The position numbers and the translations under genes are program-made. Positions 1-7,552 of a DNA stretch of 28,337 nt are shown in pieces. Under the pieces are notes generated by a model that ran no database searches, had not been told where the DNA came from, and was given only the letters and a program-made list of their open reading frames with translations. The number at the start of each line of letters is the position of its first letter. The stretch's first letter is position 1. Source of the stretch: an uncultured Collinsella sp. (lineage in GTDB: Bacteria; Actinomycetota; Coriobacteriia; Coriobacteriales; Coriobacteriaceae); contig UQHK01000025.1 of assembly GCA_900540855.1 (NCBI GenBank), positions 1 to 28,337 on the forward strand, given 5' to 3'.

Positions 1-284
1 GGTATACGGGCGCATCATCGACGTCTTCAATACAGACAATATCAGTGCGGAGTGTTCCGGAGAGAAGCCCCCGTCACGCCCCCGGATTCCCTACGTTTAC
101 GGCCTTGAGGTCGGCTCGCGGAGAAGGACGTGGTTGATGGGAATACGTGTCCCTTTCGCTGTTTCGCGGCTTTACCGCGAAAAGCGCGTTACTTTGGGGA
201 GGGTGAGCAACCTGGTCGAACCGCTGCTCTGTCCCGGCTGCATTTCTAGAGCGTTTCCCCCGCCATAAATTACCCTCGGCATAC
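1..284. other. Left-edge region with no assigned gene
   Basis: No recognisable gene was found. One + strand frame stays open from the left edge to a stop at 266-268, but its product resembles nothing I know and it uses AGA/AGG codons unlike the neighbours, so I do not call it. A 12-bp hairpin with one bulged G lies at 157-186 (arms 157-169 and 175-186) without a T run. A weaker stem lies just before it (GGACGTG with CGTGTCC, two wobble pairs). These may mark the 3' end of an upstream transcript. Confidence 0.3.
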
Positions 285-312
285 TTGCGTGAAAACCTGC
301 TCGTGCTACACT
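285..312 (+). promoter_or_regulatory. Promoter of the riboflavin-uptake operon
   Basis: A -35 TTGCGT (285-290) and a -10 TACACT (307-312) are separated by 16 bp. Transcription would start near 319, immediately before the FMN aptamer, which is where a riboswitch promoter is expected. The same -35 hexamer recurs ahead of murE and the veg-like gene. The call is motif-based only. Confidence 0.55.
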
Positions 313-321
313 TGCAAGTGC

Positions 322-508
322 TGTTTCAGGGCGGGGTGGAATTCCCCACTGGCGGTAAATCGGGCGGTGCCAAAGGGGTGCCGTGGCGTAGGCGAGGTGC
401 CTGCGTTCGTGCCGATGAGTCCGCGACCCGTGTGTGCGTTGGTTCGCATACCGGCTGAACTGGTGAGATCCCAGTACCAACGGTTAGAGTCCGGATGAAA
501 GAGGCAGG
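322..508 (+). promoter_or_regulatory. FMN riboswitch (RFN element)
   Basis: The conserved RFN blocks are visible in order: TTTCAGGGCGGGGTG (324-338), AATTCCCCACTGGCGGTAA (340-358), GAGTCCGCGACCCG (417-430), a CTGAACTGGTGAGA-type block (455-468) and AGTCCGGATGAAAGA (488-502). The closing P1 helix can form between TTTC (324-327) and GAAA (497-500). The ribosome-binding purines (GAGGCAGG, 501-508) follow P1 directly, so FMN binding could hide the ribosome site; no clear terminator hairpin with a T run lies between aptamer and gene. Known RFN elements sense FMN and repress riboflavin synthesis or uptake genes, which fits the importer downstream. The variable helix around 361-412 is long. Confidence 0.93.
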
Positions 509-515
509 TGATCTT

Positions 516-1106
516 ATGTCTGAACAGTCGCAGCATATCCATTTTGAGAACACGAATAGGTGGAGCACCAAACAGCTCGTTACCATGGCGCTGATGTGTG
601 CCTTGGGCGCCCTGTTTATGTACGTGCAGCTGCCTATCCTTCCTTCGGCGCCGTTTTTGACGTATGACCCGTCGCTGGTGCCGGCGATGGTGTGCGGTTT
701 TGCGTATGGTCCTGGCGCCGGTACTGCTGTTGCCGCTATGGCGATTGTTATCCATGCGCTTACCACGGGCGATTGGGTCGGCGCACTTATGAACCTGGTG
801 GCTACGCTGGGCTACATTCTGCCCGCGGCTATCGTGTACCAGAAGATGCATACCTATAAGGGTGCCGTGATTGGCCTAGTGTTCGGTGTCATTGCCGCTA
901 CGGCGCTGTCTATGGTCGCTAACCTTACCATTGGCGTATGGTTCTGGTATGGCTCGGTCGATGTGATCGCCCCGCTCATGATTCCTGCCGTGCTGCCGTT
1001 CAACCTTATCAAGACCGTGCTTAACTCGGTATTGACGCTTGCAGTGTACAAGGCAGTCTCCAACCTCATCACGCCTAAAAAGGACCAGGTCAAAGGCCGC
1101 GCATGA
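516..1106 (+). CDS. ribU: Riboflavin ECF transporter substrate-binding subunit (RibU-like)
   Basis: A small (196 aa) hydrophobic membrane protein with about five to six predicted helices, including the Ala/Met-rich first helix (LVTMALMCALGALFMYV) typical of ECF S components. S components bind a vitamin in the membrane and dock on a shared EcfT-EcfA module. Riboflavin is inferred from the FMN riboswitch directly upstream, not from ligand residues. An ATG at 495 lies inside the conserved aptamer GGATGAAA block, so I chose ATG 516, which has AGGCAGG about 8 nt upstream. The last four bases overlap the next start (ATGA, 1103-1106), indicating translational coupling with the ATPase. It could be another flavin-precursor S component, but the riboswitch makes RibU by far the best fit. 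Confidence 0.88.
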   Translation: MSEQSQHIHFENTNRWSTKQLVTMALMCALGALFMYVQLPILPSAPFLTYDPSLVPAMVCGFAYGPGAGTAVAAMAIVIHALTTGDWVGALMNLVATLGYILPAAIVYQKMHTYKGAVIGLVFGVIAATALSMVANLTIGVWFWYGSVDVIAPLMIPAVLPFNLIKTVLNSVLTLAVYKAVSNLITPKKDQVKGRA

Positions 1107-3007
1107 TTGAGTGTCGGGGCGTTTCCTTTAGCTATGACGGTGCCGTGTCGGCACTCGACGGTGTCGATCTGAACATCGAGGACGGGGAGTTTTTCTGCAT
1201 CCTCGGTGGCAATGGGTCGGGCAAGTCGACGTTTGCCAAGCATCTGAATGCACTGTTGCAGCCTGATGCGGGCACGGTACGCATCAACGGTATGGATGCG
1301 TCCGACCCCGAGCTGGTCTACGACATTCGTTCGACCGCGGGCATGGTATTCCAAAATCCCGATGACCAGCTGGTGGCAACGCTTGTCGAAGATGACGTTG
1401 CGTTTGGCCCCGAAAACCTTGGCGTGCCATCGGCACAAATTGCGCAGCGTGTACGCGAGGCGCTGAAGGGCGTGGGGCTGGTGGGCTTTGAGCGCCACGA
1501 GACCCATGCGCTTTCGGGCGGCCAAAAGCAGCGCGTGGCGCTTGCCGGCGTGCTCGCCATGGAACCGCGCGTGCTCATCTTGGACGAGGCGTCCTCGATG
1601 CTCGATCCGCGTGGACGCAAGGGCCTCATGAAGGCTTGCCACGCGTTGCACGATCGCGGCATGACCATCGTGATGATTACGCACTTTATGGAAGAGGCCT
1701 CCGAGGCCGATCGTGTCGCGGTATTTCGGGCGGGGCGCGTTGCCGTATTGGGCACGCCCGAGGAAATCTTGACGCGGGCGGACGAACTCGCGCAGCTCAA
1801 CCTGGATATGCCGGCGTCGTGCTGTCTGGGCAGGGCACTATCTGCGAGGGGCGTGCCCGTTTGTGCACAGGTGCGCGAGGCGGATATGGTCGCCGAGATT
1901 GCGCAGGCTTATGTTGAGCGAAATGTGGCGGGCGCCACGGAGCGGCCTTCCGTGCCCGATGCTCGCGTGCCCGACAATGCCTCCTCCGAGACCGACGAGA
2001 CAAATGTTTCGGAGCCCGTTATCGAGATTTCCCACCTCTCGTATAGTTACTCGCTGAGCGCTCGCGAGCGTCGCCGCTGGCACAAGCGCTCGGCCACTGC
2101 GGACGCATCGAGCAAACAGGCTCTCTGGGGAAACGACCCCAGCAGCCCGTGGGCGCTGCGCGATGTATCGCTGACGGTGTGTCGCGGCGAGTTCCTGGGC
2201 TTGGCAGGTCATACCGGTTCGGGTAAGTCGACGCTGGTCCAGCATCTCAACGGTTTGATTCGCCCCCAGGAGGGATTCGTTCGCGCGCTGGGGCTCGATC
2301 TGTCAAACAAGAAAGACGCCGCCGCGGTTAAGGCCAAGGTCGGCGTGGTGTTTCAATATCCCGAGCGTCAGCTGTTTGCCGAAACCGTGACGCAGGACGT
2401 GGCGTTTGGCCCGCACAACCTTGGCTTGCCGCAAGATGAAGTCGACCGTCGCGTCGAGTCGTCGCTCTCGCGCGTGGGCCTCGACCTTTCCACGGTCGGC
2501 GACAAGAGTCCCTTCGAGCTTTCGGGCGGTCAGCAACGGCGCGTGGCATTCGCCGGTGTGCTCGCCATGGAGCCCGAAGTCCTGGTGCTCGATGAACCCA
2601 TGGCGGGGCTCGATCCGGCTGCGCGCAGGGATTTCCTTGAGCTTATCGATCGACTTCACCGCGATGGCCTGACCGTTGTCATGGTTTCGCATAGTATGGA
2701 TGACCTGGCCAACTGCTGCGACCGCATCGTCGTGATGAACGAAGGTGCGGTGTTTGCCGAGGGAACCCCCGCGCAGGTGTTTGCACATGCCGATGAGCTC
2801 AAGTCGATCGGCTTGGGCGTTCCCGCCGCCCAGCGCATGGCGTTGGCGCTCGCGGAAGCGGGCGTGCCGCTGCGTTGCGGCGGGCTCTATACGGTTGAGT
2901 CGTTGGCCGACGAGTTGGCAAATTTGCTGATCGGTCGCTCAGACGGTTCTTCTAACGTCTCGGACATTGCTAAATCCAAGACGGTCGCGCGAGAGGAGGG
3001 CTGCTAA
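1103..3007 (+). CDS. ecfA: Fused double ATPase of an ECF transporter (EcfA1-EcfA2 in one chain)
   Basis: The 634-aa product contains two complete ABC ATPase domains. The first has Walker A GGNGSGKS (35-42), a Q-loop (Q84), signature LSGGQ (137-141), Walker B RVLILDEA (156-163) and H194. The second has Walker A GHTGSGKS (369-376), LSGGQ (473-477), Walker B EVLVLDEP (492-499) and H530. A polar linker of about 60 residues (roughly 275-345) joins them. All catalytic residues look intact in both halves. In most bacteria EcfA1 and EcfA2 (CbiO-type) are separate proteins that heterodimerise, so here the two are covalently linked. The gene overlaps ribU by 4 nt and ecfT by 1 nt, so the three are surely one operon. 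The ATPase pair hydrolyses ATP to topple the S component and deliver vitamin to the cytoplasm. Confidence 0.93.
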   Translation: MIECRGVSFSYDGAVSALDGVDLNIEDGEFFCILGGNGSGKSTFAKHLNALLQPDAGTVRINGMDASDPELVYDIRSTAGMVFQNPDDQLVATLVEDDVAFGPENLGVPSAQIAQRVREALKGVGLVGFERHETHALSGGQKQRVALAGVLAMEPRVLILDEASSMLDPRGRKGLMKACHALHDRGMTIVMITHFMEEASEADRVAVFRAGRVAVLGTPEEILTRADELAQLNLDMPASCCLGRALSARGVPVCAQVREADMVAEIAQAYVERNVAGATERPSVPDARVPDNASSETDETNVSEPVIEISHLSYSYSLSARERRRWHKRSATADASSKQALWGNDPSSPWALRDVSLTVCRGEFLGLAGHTGSGKSTLVQHLNGLIRPQEGFVRALGLDLSNKKDAAAVKAKVGVVFQYPERQLFAETVTQDVAFGPHNLGLPQDEVDRRVESSLSRVGLDLSTVGDKSPFELSGGQQRRVAFAGVLAMEPEVLVLDEPMAGLDPAARRDFLELIDRLHRDGLTVVMVSHSMDDLANCCDRIVVMNEGAVFAEGTPAQVFAHADELKSIGLGVPAAQRMALALAEAGVPLRCGGLYTVESLADELANLLIGRSDGSSNVSDIAKSKTVAREEGC

Positions 3008-3807
3008 TGGAGGCGTTTTCGTTTGGCAGTTACTATCCCGGCGATAGTGCGATCCATCGCCTGGATCCGCGCACCAAGCTGCTCCTGGGCTTTGTGTTTT
3101 TGATCACGACGCTGACCGTCGGCGGCTTCCGCGGACTGGCCCCGGTCGCAATTTTCGCCGTGCTGATCTATGCCGTGTCCCGGGTGCCGTTGCGCCGGGT
3201 CCTATCATCGATGGCGCCGCTGCTGGCAATCGTCGTCGTGGTCGCGGTGCTCAACTTGTTTACCGATCAGAGTGGGCGCATCCTGTGGCAGCTCGGCTTT
3301 CTGCAGATAAGCGAGGGCTCACTGCGTTCTGCCGCCTTTATGGCGTGCCGCCTGACCTTGATGATGGCCGGCATGAGCGCCATCACGCTCACCACACCGA
3401 CGCTCGACCTCACCGCGGGCTTTGAGCGCCTGCTCGCGCCGTTTGCGCGTGTGGGACTTCCTGCGCACGAGCTCGGCATGATTATGGGTATCGCGCTGCG
3501 CTTTATGCCGCAGTTTGCCACCGAGATGAAACAGACGGCCGATGCGCAGGCGAGCCGCGGCGCGCGCGTGACGGGAGGCCCACTCGGCGGCGTTCGTATG
3601 CTCGGCAGTGTGGCGATTCCACTGTTCACGGGCGTGTTCCGTCATGCCGAGACGTTGTCTGCCGCCATGGATGCCCGTTGCTATCATGGCGAGCAGGGCC
3701 GCACGCGTCTGCATGCGCTTACATTTGGCCGCGGCGATGCGTTGGCGGTGGTGGTGACGGCGTTGCTGCTCATCTGCGTCATCGTCATCAATCTTCAACT
3801 TGTTTAG
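3007..3807 (+). CDS. ecfT: ECF transporter transmembrane coupling subunit EcfT
   Basis: A 266-aa membrane protein of the CbiQ/EcfT family. The N-terminal PGDSAIHRLDPRTKLL motif, several hydrophobic helices, and a cytoplasmic coupling region with an Ala-Arg-Gly element (ADAQASRGA, about residues 179-187) are visible. A second charged segment, SAAMDARCYHG, lies near residue 220. These coupling helices bind the ATPases in known ECF complexes. The start codon overlaps the stop of the ATPase gene (TAATG at 3005-3009). With RibU and the fused ATPase this makes a full dedicated importer. EcfT is often shared with other S components elsewhere in the genome, so this module may serve more vitamins than riboflavin. 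Confidence 0.93.
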   Translation: MEAFSFGSYYPGDSAIHRLDPRTKLLLGFVFLITTLTVGGFRGLAPVAIFAVLIYAVSRVPLRRVLSSMAPLLAIVVVVAVLNLFTDQSGRILWQLGFLQISEGSLRSAAFMACRLTLMMAGMSAITLTTPTLDLTAGFERLLAPFARVGLPAHELGMIMGIALRFMPQFATEMKQTADAQASRGARVTGGPLGGVRMLGSVAIPLFTGVFRHAETLSAAMDARCYHGEQGRTRLHALTFGRGDALAVVVTALLLICVIVINLQLV

Positions 3808-3837
3808 GCGCGATTCGAGCGCAGGAAAGGGGTCCCC

Positions 3838-4284
3838 ATGACCGACAACGACCGCACGGCTCAGCTTGAGCGCGCCTGTTCGTATCTCAGGCGCATTCCG
3901 GCGTGGTATCTGGCCACGACCGATGTGGCCGACGGGCATCAGCCTCGCGTGAGGCCGTTTTCGTTTGCCATGGTCGATGACGGTAAGCTGTGGTTTTGCA
4001 CTTCGCGCGATAAGGACGTGTGGGCGGAGCTGAGTGCGAATCCCAAGTTTGAGCTCTCGGGCTGGAAGCCGGGAGAATGTTGGATCGTGTTGACCGGCGA
4101 GGCCGTACTTGAGGACGACGCGGTTGCGAGCGACAAGGTGCGTCAAGCGGGGTTTAAGCACATGGTGGGCATCGGCGAGGAACACGAGAGTGCCAACGAC
4201 GGCCGCCTTGCTTTCTTTTCGGTCCGCAACATTGCCGCGCGCTTCTGTGATATCGACGGCAGCGAGGAGCGCCTGGAGCTCTAG
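3838..4284 (+). CDS. Pyridoxamine 5'-phosphate oxidase-like flavin-binding protein (first paralog)
   Basis: A 148-aa single-domain protein of the FMN-binding split-barrel (PPOX-like) superfamily. Seen: PAWYLATTD near residue 20, VRPFSFAMVDDGKLWFCT near 38-55, a KDVWAEL segment, and a C-terminal LAFFSVRN strand; this order matches the small general-stress/NimA-like PPOX group. Members bind FMN, F420 or haem and reduce varied substrates; the substrate here is unknown. AGGAAAGG sits about 7 nt before the ATG. It starts 30 bp after ecfT, so it is probably the fourth gene of the FMN-riboswitch operon, which suggests an FMN-dependent role. A close paralog follows 44 bp later. Confidence 0.8.
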   Translation: MTDNDRTAQLERACSYLRRIPAWYLATTDVADGHQPRVRPFSFAMVDDGKLWFCTSRDKDVWAELSANPKFELSGWKPGECWIVLTGEAVLEDDAVASDKVRQAGFKHMVGIGEEHESANDGRLAFFSVRNIAARFCDIDGSEERLEL

Positions 4285-4328
4285 CTCACACAAACCAGGC
4301 TCTCAAACTGGCTAGTACAGGAGGAAAC

Positions 4329-4739
4329 GTGGACGGATTGAATACGGTTTTGGAGTATCTGACGTCGGTGCCGGCGTGGTACTTGGCGACGAGCGTGGAC
4401 GGGCAGCCACATGTACGCCCATTTTCGTTTGCTCAGATTCAGGACGGCAAGCTGTGGTTTGTGACGGCGCGCACCAAGGATGTGTGGCAGGAGCTGCTGC
4501 AAAATCAGCGCTTTGAGGCCACGAGTTGGTGGCCGGGCCATGGCTGGCTCATCTTGCGCGGGCGCGCCGGCTTGGATGACCAGGCCGCTCCCGATATGCG
4601 CGAGGCAGGATGGAAACATCTTGAGCGCTTGAGCGAGCACTATGAGGGGCCTAACGACCCCGCACTCGTCTTCTTTAGCGTCGAGGATCCCGAGGCGTTT
4701 ATCTGCAATCACGACGAATGGGTACCGGTCGAGCTCTAG
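4329..4739 (+). CDS. Pyridoxamine 5'-phosphate oxidase-like flavin-binding protein (second paralog)
   Basis: A 136-aa PPOX-like split-barrel protein, clearly a tandem duplicate of the previous gene: PAWYLAT, HVRPFSFAQIQDGKLWF, KDVWQEL, a WxPG segment and the LVFFSVED strand are all shared in the same order. The start is GTG at 4329, preceded at close spacing (4 nt) by a perfect AGGAGG (4319-4324); no better ATG lies nearby. Sequence divergence is large enough that the copies probably have separate roles or form a heterodimer, since family members are obligate dimers with FMN at the interface. Function is not known. The gene is followed by a long hairpin at 4778-4831 that may end the operon. 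Confidence 0.8.
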   Translation: MDGLNTVLEYLTSVPAWYLATSVDGQPHVRPFSFAQIQDGKLWFVTARTKDVWQELLQNQRFEATSWWPGHGWLILRGRAGLDDQAAPDMREAGWKHLERLSEHYEGPNDPALVFFSVEDPEAFICNHDEWVPVEL

Positions 4740-4777
4740 CCAGGCTGGCTCATCCTAACAACTTGGTTTTCGCATGG

Positions 4778-4831
4778 GCGGGCCCCGTATTGCCCGGCGC
4801 CGTTAGGAGCGCCGGTCAATACGGGGCCCGC
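4778..4831. terminator. Long GC-rich hairpin after the flavin operon
   Basis: Arms 4778-4792 and 4817-4831 pair over 15 bp. One C-T mismatch follows, then a further 7 bp (4794-4800 with 4809-4815) close an 8-nt loop. No T tract follows on either strand, so it is not a textbook intrinsic terminator. It may be a 3'-end structure protecting the operon mRNA, or a palindromic repeat. Confidence 0.45.
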
Positions 4832-4875
4832 TCCATTTGTCAATTCCTTCAAGCGAATGTGTCGGGAATGTTTCA

Positions 4876-4912
4876 ATGCATGAATATGCAAGCCATTTAC
4901 GTATTCATGCAT
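4876..4912. promoter_or_regulatory. Inverted repeat upstream of argC, probable ArgR operator
   Basis: A perfect 11-bp inverted repeat, ATGCATGAATA (4876-4886) and TATTCATGCAT (4902-4912), has a 15-nt spacer. TGAAT and ATTCA are the core half-sites of ARG boxes bound by ArgR/AhrC, and CATGAATA..GCAAG resembles the Bacillus ARG box. Its place 86-122 bp ahead of argC fits arginine-responsive repression. No strong -35/-10 pair is evident nearby. ArgR itself is not in the window. Confidence 0.6.
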
Positions 4913-4997
4913 CTTTTGGTGCTAAAGTTTCAACCCACTTCATAACGACCGCTGCGAAATGCGCATCGGTGCATAAATCGCAGACAAGGAGTCTGAT

Positions 4998-6068
4998 ATG
5001 TCTTTGAAGGTTGGAATCGTCGGCGCGGCTGGATATGCCGGAGCCGAGCTCATTCGCCTCGTCCTCGGTCATCCCGAGTTTGAACTTGCTGCCATTACGT
5101 CCAACGCCGATGCCGGCCAGCCGCTGTCCGCGGTGTACCCGAGCTTCACCGGCGTAAGCGATCTTGTCTTTACGACGCATGATGCCCCTGAGCTCAAGAG
5201 CTGCGATGCGGTTTTTCTTGCCGTGCCGCATACGGCTGCCATGGTACAGGTGCCCGCGCTGCTTGCATCGGGCGTCTCCTGCATTGACCTCTCGGCCGAC
5301 TACCGCCTGAACGACGCGTCCGTTTTTGAGGCTTGGTATGCCGCCGAGCATACGAGCCCCGAGCTGCTCAAGACCCGTGCCTTCGGTCTGCCCGAGCTGT
5401 TCTGCCAAGACTTGGAGACCGCCGCATCCGACCATGCCGACGGCAAACCCGTGCTGGTCGCTTGCGCCGGTTGCTATCCCACCGCAACGAGCCTTGCCGC
5501 CGCGCCCGCCGTGCGCGCGGGCTGGGTGGCCGAGAACGGCCCCGTGATTGTCGATGCCATTAGCGGCGTGACGGGCGCCGGTAAGTCCTGCAACGCCCGC
5601 GCCCATTTTTGCAGCGCCGACGAGAACTTGGAGGCCTACGGCGTGGGCAAGCATCGCCACACGCCCGAAATCGAGCAGATCTTGGGCCTGACCGATCGCG
5701 TCGTCTTTACCCCGCACCTGGCACCGCTCAAGCGTGGTCTGCTCTCCACGGTGACGCTGCCGCTCGCGCCGCAGGCTCTCGACACGTTGGCTCTTGAGGA
5801 TGTTGTCGACTATTACAAGCAGTTCTACGCCGGTCGCACCTTCGTACGCGTACTCGATGCCGGTCAGCAGCCCAAGACGGCTTCGGTCGTCGGCACCAAC
5901 GCCGCCCAGATTGGCCTCGCGCTCAACAAGCGCGCGGGCGTGCTGGTGGCGACGGGCGCCATCGACAATCTGTGCAAGGGCGCTGCGGGCCAAGCAGTCC
6001 AATGCGCCAATATCGTCTTTGGCTTTGACGAGCGACGAGGCTTGCCCACAGTGGCGTGCCCGGTGTAG
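4998..6068 (+). CDS. argC: N-acetyl-gamma-glutamyl-phosphate reductase
   Basis: Third step of arginine synthesis: NADPH-dependent reduction of N-acetylglutamyl 5-phosphate to the semialdehyde. The 356-aa length is usual. Seen: an N-terminal Rossmann motif VGIVGAAGYAGAEL (5-18), the active-site cysteine in VACAGCYPTA (Cys159), SGVTGAGKS, and the RHTPEI segment of the catalytic domain with its conserved His. AAGGAG lies 7 nt before the ATG. It is first in the order argC-argJ-argB-argD, behind a probable ArgR operator. The genes are separated by 69-134 bp, looser than the overlapping ecf genes, but no strong terminator intervenes. Confidence 0.96.
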   Translation: MSLKVGIVGAAGYAGAELIRLVLGHPEFELAAITSNADAGQPLSAVYPSFTGVSDLVFTTHDAPELKSCDAVFLAVPHTAAMVQVPALLASGVSCIDLSADYRLNDASVFEAWYAAEHTSPELLKTRAFGLPELFCQDLETAASDHADGKPVLVACAGCYPTATSLAAAPAVRAGWVAENGPVIVDAISGVTGAGKSCNARAHFCSADENLEAYGVGKHRHTPEIEQILGLTDRVVFTPHLAPLKRGLLSTVTLPLAPQALDTLALEDVVDYYKQFYAGRTFVRVLDAGQQPKTASVVGTNAAQIGLALNKRAGVLVATGAIDNLCKGAAGQAVQCANIVFGFDERRGLPTVACPV

Positions 6069-6104
6069 CACATTCGATTGTTAACGATTTGGTAGTCGGG
6101 CATC

Positions 6105-6120
6105 GAGTGGGGCGCCACTC
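6105..6120. other. Small hairpin in the argC-argJ gap
   Basis: GAGTGG (6105-6110) and CCACTC (6115-6120) form a perfect 6-bp stem with a GGCG loop. No T run follows. It could modulate readthrough or mRNA processing between argC and argJ, or be chance. Confidence 0.25.
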
Positions 6121-6202
6121 TTAAGCTGGTCTCATGATCACGACTGGCATGGCGCACCAACCGATGTCCGTTTTTTGTTTGATATAAGGAGTCGTAAGGA
6201 CG

Positions 6203-7471
6203 ATGAATACAGAGCAGTTCGATATCAAGATTCGTGCCGTCGAGGGTGGCATTACGGTAGCGGCCGGCTTTAAGGCCGCGGGTATTCATGCGGGTTTTCG
6301 CAAGAATCCCGAGCGCTTGGATTACGCGCTCGTCGTGCCCGATAAACCCTGTCCCGGTGCCGGCGTGTTTACGACCAATCGCTTTTGCGCAGCGCCTGTG
6401 CAGGTGAGCCGCGCCAACCTGGGCGGTGTGGGCAAGGGCTATGGCATCATCGCCGGCGTTTCAATCAACTCCGGCAACGCGAATGCCGCCACGGGCGAGA
6501 CGGGCCTTGCCTGCGCGCGCGAGACGTGCAACATCGCCTCGCAGGTCATCGGCTGCGAGCCCCAGCAGATTCTGGTTGCCTCCACGGGTGTGATTGGCCA
6601 GATTCTGTCGATCGACACGTTTGAGACCGCCATTCCTGCTGCCTACGAGGCGCTCTCCGCCCACGGTGGCGCCGATGCCGCTCGCGCCATCATGACGACC
6701 GACACGCACTCCAAGGAGTACGCCGTATCCTACGTCAGTGAGGCTGCGGGTCATGCGGGCAATGTCTATACGGTAGGCGGAATGTGCAAGGGCTCGGGTA
6801 TGATCATGCCCAACATGGCCACCATGATCGCAGTTATCACCACCGATGCCCCCGTCGAGCCTGCGGCACTTCATGCCCTGCTGCTCTCGACCGTCAAGCA
6901 GACCTTTAACAAGGTAACGGTCGATTCCGACACCTCGACCAACGACACCTGCATCATGCTTGCCTCCGGCGCCGCTGCCGCAGATGCCGAGCCTATCGTT
7001 GAGGGCTCCAATGCCTTTGACGAGTTGGCATTTGCCGTGCACGAGGTGTGCGAGAGCCTGGCGCGCAATATCGCCGCCGATGGTGAGGGCGCATCCAAGC
7101 TTGTTACGGTCAACGTTACCGGCGCCGCTAACGACGAGGAGGCCGATATCGCCGCCCGTGCCGTTGCCAACTCGCCGCTCGTTAAGACCTGCATCGCCGG
7201 CCACGACTGCAACTGGGGCCGCGTTGCCATGGCGCTTGGCAAGTGCGGCGTGAAGTTTAATCAGGAAGACGTTTCCATCGACATGATGGGCATGCCTGTC
7301 TGTCGCGACGGTCTGACTGTTCCCTTTGACGAGGACGAGGCTCTACGACGTTTTGAGGCGCCCGAGATCGTGATCTCGGCCGACCTGGGCGCAGGCGACG
7401 CGGCAACGACCGTGTGGACCTGCGACCTCACGCATGAGTACATCTCCATCAACGGCGACTACCGTTCCTAG
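6203..7471 (+). CDS. argJ: Glutamate N-acetyltransferase / amino-acid N-acetyltransferase
   Basis: ArgJ transfers the acetyl group from N-acetylornithine to glutamate, recycling it; bifunctional forms can also use acetyl-CoA. The 422-aa protein shows the autocleavage motif KGSGMIMPNMATM, in which Thr207 becomes the N-terminal nucleophile of the beta chain. Also seen are the ASTGVIGQ segment (oxyanion-hole region), TTDTHSKE, and the DTSTNDTC motif. The C terminus ending in NGDYRS matches the family. AAGGAG is about 10 nt before the ATG. Whether it is mono- or bifunctional cannot be read from sequence; the absence of argA/argE here is only mild support for the recycling route. Confidence 0.96.
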   Translation: MNTEQFDIKIRAVEGGITVAAGFKAAGIHAGFRKNPERLDYALVVPDKPCPGAGVFTTNRFCAAPVQVSRANLGGVGKGYGIIAGVSINSGNANAATGETGLACARETCNIASQVIGCEPQQILVASTGVIGQILSIDTFETAIPAAYEALSAHGGADAARAIMTTDTHSKEYAVSYVSEAAGHAGNVYTVGGMCKGSGMIMPNMATMIAVITTDAPVEPAALHALLLSTVKQTFNKVTVDSDTSTNDTCIMLASGAAAADAEPIVEGSNAFDELAFAVHEVCESLARNIAADGEGASKLVTVNVTGAANDEEADIAARAVANSPLVKTCIAGHDCNWGRVAMALGKCGVKFNQEDVSIDMMGMPVCRDGLTVPFDEDEALRRFEAPEIVISADLGAGDAATTVWTCDLTHEYISINGDYRS

Positions 7472-7552
7472 ATTCCAGGCACGCTGCGCATCTTGCCGCG
7501 ATTGCGGACAGCGGAGCACGGCGCGATAACGATACGAAAGACGAGGCAGACT

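Noticed and set aside
2..268. Open + strand frame from the left edge to a stop at 266-268
   Set aside because: The product is not recognisable, it uses rare AGA/AGG codons, and hairpins without a T run lie inside it. It may be chance or the tail of an upstream gene; too weak to call.
495..515. Earlier ATG for ribU
   Set aside because: The codon is part of the conserved riboswitch sequence GGATGAAA; ATG 516 has the ribosome site.
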